Shown here in pieces: positions 1 to 5,865 of a stretch of 11,594 nucleotides of DNA (the first letter of the stretch is position 1; each line of letters opens with the position of its first letter). The translations under genes and the position numbers were made by a program. The notes under the pieces were generated by a model, which made no database searches, had not been told where the DNA came from, and saw nothing but the letters and a program-made list of their open reading frames with translations. The DNA lies in assembly GCA_002291855.1 (NCBI GenBank), contig DBAW01000179.1:1-11594 (forward strand), given 5' to 3'. This DNA comes from Sphingomonas sp. UBA1000 (GTDB lineage Bacteria > Pseudomonadota > Alphaproteobacteria > Sphingomonadales > Sphingomonadaceae).

Positions 1-654
1 TTGTCGGTGCCGTGCCAGCTGGGCTTCCAGCGGCTTATGGCGCTTGGCATCGTCATGCTCAATGTCGTGATCGAACGCGCGGCCGCGGCCCCGTCCGAAC
101 CGGCCCTGCAGATCGGGGCGGACAGCGCGGTCCAGCCGCTCGCCAATGTCGTGCTGCACCATCTGACGGTGCCGGGGGTCGATATCTCCGGGCGGTCCAA
201 CCTTGCCTATGCCGATGTTGCCGGCGCGGCGGGGGTGTCGAAGCGCGTCAGCCGGCGCGGCTGCATCTTCAGCCAGTTCAACATCAAGACCGACACCTTC
301 GGGACCGGATCGGGCCGCACCGGCAACTGGCATCCGCGCTATGGCGTGGGGTCGGGGTGGAACATCATCACCCTGGGCGACACCAACGGCGCGACCACGC
401 CCGATTCGAGCGGCGGCAACTGGATCGGTGAATATGCCGATCCCGGCACGGCGCTGCAGGCGACGATCGCGTTCGTGTCCGACCAGAGCGGGCAGGCGCG
501 GCCGGGCAACGGCGACTATCGGCCCAGCGGTGCGTCGTCGCCTGCTTATGGCCGCATCCCGGCCGGCAGGGCGCTGTCCGCGTTCGATCTGGCCGGCATC
601 GCTCGGCGCAACGACGGCACCGGCGCGGCCGGTGCGTTTGAAAGGACCGTGTGA
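1..654 (+). CDS. Right-handed beta-helix protein, 3' part (left copy)
   Basis: The reading frame is open from the first base to a TGA at 652-654 and gives 217 residues. The TTG at base 1 may be a start, but there is no room to see a ribosome binding site and the N-terminus lacks a signal peptide, so the gene probably begins outside the window. The C-terminus has the recognisable ending of many right-handed beta-helix proteins of the choice-of-anchor Q type: a GDYR..GASSPAYG stretch (about residues 170-185) followed by FDLAGIARR and GAAGAFE (about 195-214). Short V/I-rich turns such as NVVLHHLTVPG suit beta-helix rungs. The gene is followed without a gap by a second beta-helix gene, so the pair may form a fibre or spike. 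It is about 86% identical in protein to the inverted copy at the right end. The particle-fibre role is inferred; a secreted surface protein or polysaccharide-binding protein is the alternative. Confidence 0.7.
   Translation: MSVPCQLGFQRLMALGIVMLNVVIERAAAAPSEPALQIGADSAVQPLANVVLHHLTVPGVDISGRSNLAYADVAGAAGVSKRVSRRGCIFSQFNIKTDTFGTGSGRTGNWHPRYGVGSGWNIITLGDTNGATTPDSSGGNWIGEYADPGTALQATIAFVSDQSGQARPGNGDYRPSGASSPAYGRIPAGRALSAFDLAGIARRNDGTGAAGAFERTV
1..654 (+). repeat. Long inverted repeat, left arm
   Basis: Bases 2-654 match the reverse complement of 10942-11594 without gaps over 653 bases, with about 68 mismatches by hand count (about 90% identity). The longest perfect block I found is 65 bases (291-355). 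Similarity stops at the stop codon on the inner side; on the outer side it reaches the window edge and may continue. Confidence 0.88.
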
Positions 655-1820
655 TGGCCCAGATCACGACAGCACAGGATCTTGTCGCGGCACTCAGCAA
701 GTGCGTCGGCGGCGAACATATCGAGTGCAGCACTCCGCTGACTGGCGTCGCCCTGAAAAATCACCGGTTTCCGGCTGATAAGCCGGTCCGCATCAAGGGC
801 CATTTCAGGGCAGATCAGCGGGCGCGCAACGGGTGGACAAACGCTCTCGAGGCGTTCGGTTGCGCCAATATTGAGTTCGAGGAGAGCCATTTCGAAGGCG
901 TCGTGGTGTCCGATTACGAGCGCTATGCGCGCGGGCTCTACATCGAGAGGGGCGAGCGCATCGCATTGCGCCGCTGCCGTCTCGGCGATGGCAATCAGGG
1001 TGCCTTGATCAACAGGGTGGACGGCCTCGTGATCGAGGACTGCGATTTCCAGTCCCTTGGCAACTTTGGGTTGCAGGGCGCGGTGCTGAAAAACTTCGTG
1101 CTGCGCCGCAACATTTTCAGCGGCTTCCACCTAGCTTTTGATGCGACCCTGTCCGCTCATGTGTCGCCGCACGGCGATGCAGTGCAGCTGATGGCGGTGC
1201 CCGGATATGAGGCCGGGTGCGAGCGCGGACTGTTTGAAGACAATCTTGTGTGGTGCGATGCCGACAACAAGGTCCAGGGCATCTACCTGCAGGACTTGGC
1301 CGACTGCGCCCTCAAGGCCGGACGGCCGCACCGTGACATCCATTTCCGGCGCGACGTCCTGCTCGGGGCTGGGTGGGACGCGCTGGCCCTTGACGTGGCG
1401 GGCGGCGGCCTCGTCATCGAGGATGTGCAGGCGCTCATGATCCAGGGTGGGCGGCTCGCGCCCAGCGATCCGCCTGGCGGGCAGCATGTCGTCGAGGCCA
1501 GGATCAACATCGCAAGGGAGATCGGAGCGCAGGTGATCCGCTCCACTGCTTCTCGATTGATGCTGCCCGGCCAGTATAACGCGCGGATCGGCGGCTTCAC
1601 GACTGCGCCCCAGATTTCGCAGGCTGAAGCCGACCGGATCGCACGGCAATGGCTGAACCGGCACCGTTCTGCGCCATCGAAGCCGTCAGATCCGCGCGCC
1701 GCCGAAATCGAGCAGCTGACAGTGGAACGCCGTCAACTCGACGGACAGAGGGCGCAGATCACGCGACGGATCCGGCAGATCGATAATCGCTTGCGCACGC
1801 TCCGGCGCGCGGCGGCATAG
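654..1820 (+). CDS. Beta-helix fibre/spike-like protein with C-terminal coiled coil
   Basis: This encodes 388 residues from the ATG at 654, which overlaps the previous TGA as TGATG. AAAGGA lies about 7 bases upstream. A GTG at 651 is possible but less likely. Residues about 60-290 show repeated short strands with N/D-rich turns (for example LVIEDCDF, FVLRRNIF, GLFEDNLV), the pattern of a right-handed parallel beta-helix. A SPHGDAVQL motif near residue 165 resembles the HPDAIQF-type motif I associate with alphaproteobacterial phage beta-helix proteins. The last 40 residues (about 349-388) are charged with regularly spaced I/L, a likely coiled coil for oligomerisation. No signal peptide or lyase catalytic set is evident. 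The gene looks less GC-rich than the tail operon, which suggests a separate origin. Coupling to the upstream gene suggests joint assembly. A receptor-binding or head-fibre role is inferred from fold and setting. Confidence 0.7.
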   Translation: MAQITTAQDLVAALSKCVGGEHIECSTPLTGVALKNHRFPADKPVRIKGHFRADQRARNGWTNALEAFGCANIEFEESHFEGVVVSDYERYARGLYIERGERIALRRCRLGDGNQGALINRVDGLVIEDCDFQSLGNFGLQGAVLKNFVLRRNIFSGFHLAFDATLSAHVSPHGDAVQLMAVPGYEAGCERGLFEDNLVWCDADNKVQGIYLQDLADCALKAGRPHRDIHFRRDVLLGAGWDALALDVAGGGLVIEDVQALMIQGGRLAPSDPPGGQHVVEARINIAREIGAQVIRSTASRLMLPGQYNARIGGFTTAPQISQAEADRIARQWLNRHRSAPSKPSDPRAAEIEQLTVERRQLDGQRAQITRRIRQIDNRLRTLRRAAA

Positions 1821-1940
1821 AGCATTTCTGGCGGGCACCCAAAAACCGCGTATCTTATTGTTTTACGAGCTTTTTTTGCCCTTTTGGGCGCGACTGGATC
1901 GCAAACCGGGAAGTGCATTGATTTGCAACGTGCTTGCACC

Positions 1941-1959
1941 GCAGTTTTCTGCCGTTTTT
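1941..1959 (+). terminator. Weak terminator candidate for the beta-helix operon
   Basis: A GCAG-TTTT-CTGC hairpin (1941-1952) is followed by CG and five T (1955-1959). The stem has only 4 base pairs, so this is a weak candidate about 120 bases after the stop of the second beta-helix gene. No better plus-strand terminator was found nearby. Confidence 0.25.
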
Positions 1960-1996
1960 CAATGCGCGGTCATGGCGATCTGGGAAGCGGCGCGCC

Positions 1997-2035
1997 AAAA
2001 AATCGCCGTCGCGAGCCCTTTGCGCGGAAACGGCG
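1997..2035 (-). terminator. Rho-independent terminator of the tail operon
   Basis: Read on the minus strand, CGCCGT (2035-2030) pairs with ACGGCG (2009-2004), and inside it CGCG (2026-2023) pairs with CGCG (2013-2010), with a 3-base bulge on one side and a 9-base loop. The hairpin is followed by A and six T (2002-1997). It starts 23 bases after the stop codon of the DUF2793 gene, the right place to end the neck-to-tip operon. Confidence 0.65.
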
Positions 2036-2058
2036 GAAATCTGCCATTTTGTCCCGGA

Positions 2059-2508
2059 TTATCCCGCCAAATCCCGGCCGGTTTGTCTCGGTATATTTAT
2101 TGGCGGGTCACACTGGCGGGGGCCAAGCAGCTGCTGCCCGGCAATGCTGAGCGAGGCAAACCGCCCCTCCCCGATCCGCCAGACGCCGCCCGCGCGCACG
2201 GCCCAGAGCTGCCGGTCGATCACCCATGCGGTCATGCCGTCGACGCCCGGCGAGAGCCGCCAGCCATTCCCGGTCCAGCAGGCGAGCGCGCCGGGCGCAT
2301 CCTGCCATTCCGCGACCGGCGCCGGTCCGACCAGCCAGCACTGGCCGGCCTGCGGGGCGGCCGGCGGCTGATCGAGCGGAGCGGTTTCGACCGCCGGATG
2401 GGCGAGCATGTCGAGCCTGACCAGCGCTTCATTGTGGGTCAGGTCCTTCTGGGCCTGCATTGCCGCGATCAGCGGCAGCCGGTGCCGCGCAGTCGTTCCA
2501 TCCGTCAT
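2059..2508 (-). CDS. DUF2793 tail-associated protein, probably shortened
   Basis: The gene encodes 149 residues. The N-terminal signature RLPLIAAMQAQKDLTHNEAL (residues 10-29) is typical of DUF2793, a family found at the end of GTA-like and prophage tail clusters in Alphaproteobacteria; its molecular role is not known to me. Tryptophan-rich strands (GQCWLVG, AWVIDRQLW, GGVWRIGEG) fill residues 55-115. The start ATG at 2508 overlaps the gp15 stop as ATGA, and GGAGGATG precedes it, so translation is coupled. Similarity to the family pattern holds to about LLGPRQ (residue 132). The last 17 residues look unrelated and run into AT-richer DNA, where family members, as I remember them, continue with a segment ending in a leucine-rich helix. 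It may be a 3'-truncated gene that still closes with a chance stop. Confidence 0.8.
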   Translation of the reverse strand: MTDGTTARHRLPLIAAMQAQKDLTHNEALVRLDMLAHPAVETAPLDQPPAAPQAGQCWLVGPAPVAEWQDAPGALACWTGNGWRLSPGVDGMTAWVIDRQLWAVRAGGVWRIGEGRFASLSIAGQQLLGPRQCDPPINIPRQTGRDLAG

Positions 2509-4688
2509 TGCTCATCCTCCATGGCAGCTGCCTCACGCACAATCGCGATCCGCCTTTCAGCCGGCCGCGACGCGGCAAAGCTCCCCAGCTGCACGACCCG
2601 CATCGTCACATCGGCACCGGCCAGCCGATCGCGCGCGACCTCGTCCGGGCTGTAGACATGGAACGCCCGGTCGGTCAGCCAGCTGCGCACCGGGCCCGCT
2701 GCCGGTGCGATCTCGACACGATAAGCCTCGCGTTCCTCGCCAATCGGCGCATCGCTGCCATCGATCCAGCGCCCCCCTTCGCGGCTCTGCCTGATCCAGG
2801 ACAGGTCGAACCCGCCATCGGCACGACGCCGGGCGTCCAGGTGCACGGGCGGCAGCGGCCGGACCGCAGCGCCGATGCCGCGCACCCGGCTCTCGGCCGG
2901 CTGCAGGTCGCCAATCCCGCTCGCCAGCACCACCATGTCCGCGCCAATCGCATCGACCGGGGGATCATGGCTCCGCAGCGCATCCGGCTCGATCAGCACG
3001 AACTGTTCCCCGGCGCGGTGGCCGGCCACCGCCGCCCCGGTGCCGCGCCGTCCCCGGATAAGCCGGGACAGCCGCCAGCGACCGTCGCCCAGCGGCAGGG
3101 CCAGGCCATATTGGATCAGCTCGTCGCCGAGCAGCGCCAGATTGGCCCCGGCCATCAGGCGGCCGTTATCGGCATCCGCCAGCATCATCCCGGCATGCGC
3201 CATTTCGATATCCACGCTGTGCCGCAGGTCGAACAGCCCCGGATCGGCCGGGCCAAGCGCCGACAGCGCAGCGCCGATCAGCGCAGGTGCGGCGGTGTCC
3301 CCGATCGGCTGCATCTCCGCCATCGGATCGCGCCCGATCAGCAGCGCAGCGCGCCGCCAACCCGGCCTCACCCCGGCGGCGGCGATCAGCAGGCGGGGGC
3401 GCGCGACCGGCGTATCGTCGAGCGACGGCAGATCGAGCAGATGCACGCGCGTCGGCCCGTGCACGGCATCTGGCGGCAGAGCGGGACGCCCGGGGGCAGC
3501 GGGCAGCGCAACGGTCGAGCCATTGGCAAGCGCGGTCAGGCTGAGCGCAACGCCGTCACGGTCGATCCGCCGTTCGGCCACGCGCCAGATCCGGCCATCA
3601 TCGGGCGTCCGCACCAGATCGCCGGGGGCAAGCGTCAGCCGTCGCCAGCCGCAGCGCAGCGTGCGTTGATGCGTCCGCGCCCGCCGGCGATCGATCGCCC
3701 GCTCCGCCAGCTGGCGCGCGGCACCGGCGTCGAGCGTGACCGGCAGGTCGATGCGCGCCTGCGCCTCCCCCGCCCCCGGCCGCCGGGCGCGCTGCACCCC
3801 GGCCTGATAGTCGCGGGCCGGATCGAGATAGCCCAGAGAGAGCACCGCCGGGCCGATGGTCGCGCCGCGCGTCTGCCGATCCTCGATCCCGATTTCCAGC
3901 GCCCCCAGGGCGACGGGCGGCCCTTCCCCGCCGATTCGCAGCCCCCGGCCGGCGGGCACCGGCAGGGCGGGCAACAGATCGGCAAACGTCTCGATGACCT
4001 GCCCCAGCGTGTCGGCGGCGACGATCATCCCGCCAACAGCATCGCCGCCCTGCGTGACGACCGCCCCCGCGCTCAGGTCCGCCAGCGCCTCGCCGGGCAT
4101 GATCGGGCCGGGATCGGCCTCGACCTCGAAGGTCAGCGCGGGAATGCGGTTGCCGAACGGCGCCAGCTGCAATTGCTCGAACACCGCATAGGCGCAGCCC
4201 CGATAGGCGGGGGCGGCCGGCTCAAGCGATGCGATCAGCGGATCGGGCGGCTGATCCTCATCCCCTTGATGCAGGCGAAAGCCGCCCAGCTCCCCCTTCC
4301 AGTCACCGGCCGCGCCGCGCAGCAGATTGCCATCCGCCCAGATGCGCCGCACCGCGCGCACCCGCCGCCCGGACAGCAGCACCGCTAAGGACGCCGCATA
4401 GCTGTAGCTGGTCGTGCTCGGCCGCCCTTTGCCGCCGCCTTGCCGGTTCCGGGTTTCGATCAGATCGGTCGACCAGATCAGCGTGCCGGCGACCCGGACC
4501 GTGCCGAACAGCCGCGGGATCGGGGCACCATAGGCCGATGTCTGGATCCGCAGATCCTGCAGGCGCGGCCCCAATGCCCCGCGCGGCCCGAAAACACGAC
4601 GGTCGACAAACTGGCCGAGCGTCGCGCCGATGGCGGCACCGACCGGGCCAAGCACCGCGCCAATCGACGTCAGAACAAGCGTCGCCAT
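2505..4688 (-). CDS. GTA gp15-like tail tip / host-specificity protein
   Basis: The gene encodes 727 residues. The start ATG at 4688 is chosen because a strong ribosome binding site (GGGAGGTGA) sits 7 bases before it and MATLVLTSIG is the usual beginning of gp15-type proteins; an in-frame upstream start would overlap gp14 far more. Residues 1-35 are glycine/alanine-rich and hydrophobic, as in the family. A segment around residues 190-400 fits the phage-tail_3 type central domain, and the rest resembles the C-terminal beta-rich part of gp15. In the Rhodobacter GTA this is the large tip protein ('megatron') that closes the tail tube and contacts the cell envelope. Here it is far shorter than that protein (about 1,300 residues), and I find no stretch that reads as the GTA TIM barrel. 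The end overlaps the DUF2793 gene by 4 bases. Confidence 0.88.
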   Translation of the reverse strand: MATLVLTSIGAVLGPVGAAIGATLGQFVDRRVFGPRGALGPRLQDLRIQTSAYGAPIPRLFGTVRVAGTLIWSTDLIETRNRQGGGKGRPSTTSYSYAASLAVLLSGRRVRAVRRIWADGNLLRGAAGDWKGELGGFRLHQGDEDQPPDPLIASLEPAAPAYRGCAYAVFEQLQLAPFGNRIPALTFEVEADPGPIMPGEALADLSAGAVVTQGGDAVGGMIVAADTLGQVIETFADLLPALPVPAGRGLRIGGEGPPVALGALEIGIEDRQTRGATIGPAVLSLGYLDPARDYQAGVQRARRPGAGEAQARIDLPVTLDAGAARQLAERAIDRRRARTHQRTLRCGWRRLTLAPGDLVRTPDDGRIWRVAERRIDRDGVALSLTALANGSTVALPAAPGRPALPPDAVHGPTRVHLLDLPSLDDTPVARPRLLIAAAGVRPGWRRAALLIGRDPMAEMQPIGDTAAPALIGAALSALGPADPGLFDLRHSVDIEMAHAGMMLADADNGRLMAGANLALLGDELIQYGLALPLGDGRWRLSRLIRGRRGTGAAVAGHRAGEQFVLIEPDALRSHDPPVDAIGADMVVLASGIGDLQPAESRVRGIGAAVRPLPPVHLDARRRADGGFDLSWIRQSREGGRWIDGSDAPIGEEREAYRVEIAPAAGPVRSWLTDRAFHVYSPDEVARDRLAGADVTMRVVQLGSFAASRPAERRIAIVREAAAMEDEQ

Positions 4689-5050
4689 GATCCGATCACC
4701 TCCCAGGGAATGGGGCCGGGCCGTTCGACCACCCGGCCAAGCGCGGCATCGGCATGGATCAGCCCGGTCGGCGTCCACACGCCAAGATGCAGCTGGGCCG
4801 CTCCGGGCCGCATCAACACAATGTCGCCAGGCAGCAGATCATCGGCCGATGCGGGGACCAGCCCGGCCTCAGCAAGCGCGGCGGCCACACGCGCGGGATC
4901 GCCGCCGCGCAGGGCATAGCCGCCGGGCGCGCTCCGGCCGAGCGCCAGCGCCACCAGCCCGATACAATCCACGCCATGCGCCGGATCGCGGCCGTGCAGG
5001 CGAAAACGCACACCCACAAGCGCCCGCGCCGTCGCGACGATCGCGGTCAT
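4670..5050 (-). CDS. NlpC/P60 tail peptidase (GTA gp14-like)
   Basis: The gene encodes 126 residues, a single NlpC/P60 cysteine-peptidase domain. GVDCIGL places the catalytic cysteine at C29, QLHLGVW gives the catalytic histidine H88, and GLIHA supplies the third polar residue H99, so the active site looks intact. The family cuts peptide stems of peptidoglycan; in GTA-like particles this protein sits at the tail tip and is thought to open the wall during DNA entry. RFRLHGRDPAHGVDCIG is close to the usual gp14 opening (length and number of residues before the Cys are normal). The start ATG at 5050 overlaps the gp13 stop as ATGA, and the 3' end overlaps gp15 by 19 bases and contains its ribosome binding site. 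There is no signal peptide, as expected for a virion protein. Confidence 0.93.
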   Translation of the reverse strand: MTAIVATARALVGVRFRLHGRDPAHGVDCIGLVALALGRSAPGGYALRGGDPARVAAALAEAGLVPASADDLLPGDIVLMRPGAAQLHLGVWTPTGLIHADAALGRVVERPGPIPWEVIGSWRRLF

Positions 5051-5865
5051 GGCGGCGGATACCGCGTCAACAGATCATTGCCGGGCACATGCGGCTCGCC
5101 CCGGAAGTTGCGGACATTGCCGAACCGGGCGGCACAGGTGGCAAGCAACCGGTCGCACCCCTCGACCATCATCACCCTTTCGCCCGCAACGGGGGCAAAT
5201 GCCGGCGGCGCGGCCAGGGTGACGCGCGCACCACTGCTCGCCAGCACCAGCTGGCTCAGCCCGCCATTGCGCCCGTCGAGCCAGCGCAGCCGCCCCCAGC
5301 CCCAGCCATTGGCCACCGGCTCAACGATATCGAGGTCGATGACAGGGCCATCGTTGCCGGTCACCCGGCCGATCCGCATCCGGCCGGCCAGATCGACCTG
5401 GCACCGGCGATCCCCGAAGGTCGCGCGGCACTCGGGCGTCACCTCCTCGACGACCGGGCGGGCGAGCAGCGCCTCCGGCCCGGCCAGCTCGGCCGTGAAC
5501 CGCCCCTGCGCCGCGCTCACGGGCCCGAGCCGCCCCTCGGCGATCACGACATGGCGCGCCGGGTCGGTCCAATCGGCGATGATCAGCGTGACTGCCGCCC
5601 CGTCCCAGCGCCCCGCGGCCAGATCGGCCGCGTCCAGCGCGTCGGCGGTCAGCGCGCCGCTGATCTCCATCGCGCCGTCGTCCGCCTCCCCGCCCATCAC
5701 CTGCTCGACCGCAGACGGGGTCAGGCCGGGCGCGGCGCGATAGACAAAGCCGTCAATCTCCAGTTGACGATCATGGCCGGTCAGGCCGATGGCAACGCCG
5801 TCGCGCCGTTCGATGCGCCAGCACAGCGCCAGATGGACCAGCGCCGAATCCGCAAACGGGGTCAT
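5047..5865 (-). CDS. DUF2163 baseplate hub protein (GTA gp13-like)
   Basis: The gene encodes 272 residues. It has the DUF2163 layout: an N-terminal beta-rich half with GLTGHDRQLEIDG near residue 27, and a C-terminal half with two conserved cysteine pairs, CRATFGDRRC (C146, C155) and CDRLLATCAARFGN (C237, C244), followed by NFRGEPHVPGND. In the Rhodobacter GTA the matching protein forms the tail hub between the distal tail ring and the tip, and four cysteines in such hub proteins (also phage lambda gpL) hold an iron-sulfur cluster; all four are kept here. The start at 5865 overlaps the gp12 stop as ATGA and the end overlaps gp14 as ATGA. The length matches the family. Confidence 0.92.
   Translation of the reverse strand: MTPFADSALVHLALCWRIERRDGVAIGLTGHDRQLEIDGFVYRAAPGLTPSAVEQVMGGEADDGAMEISGALTADALDAADLAAGRWDGAAVTLIIADWTDPARHVVIAEGRLGPVSAAQGRFTAELAGPEALLARPVVEEVTPECRATFGDRRCQVDLAGRMRIGRVTGNDGPVIDLDIVEPVANGWGWGRLRWLDGRNGGLSQLVLASSGARVTLAAPPAFAPVAGERVMMVEGCDRLLATCAARFGNVRNFRGEPHVPGNDLLTRYPPP

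Larger units (their letters stand above)
1821..2058. other. Convergent intergenic region, AT-rich
   Basis: These 238 bases separate the plus-strand beta-helix operon from the end of the minus-strand tail operon. The stretch is clearly richer in A/T than its surroundings, with several runs of T or A (1871-1877, 1955-1959, 1997-2002). It holds a good terminator for the minus strand (1997-2035) and a weak candidate for the plus strand (1941-1959). I see no convincing gene: reading frames crossing it have no ribosome binding site, or run antisense into the DUF2793 gene. Confidence 0.6.

Noticed and set aside
1871..1889. T run followed by the GCCC-TTTT-GGGC hairpin as a terminator
   Set aside because: The T run precedes the hairpin on the plus strand and becomes A on the minus strand, so it is in the wrong order for a rho-independent terminator on either strand.
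1858..2655. Plus-strand frame beginning in the convergent gap
   Set aside because: It has no ribosome binding site and runs antisense through the DUF2793 gene and into gp15. The first residues look protein-like only by chance.
2460..4388. Long plus-strand open frame of 642 codons
   Set aside because: It lies antisense to the gp15-like gene, has a low-complexity R/P/A/Q-rich product without any recognisable domain, and is a common product of GC-rich codon use on the other strand.
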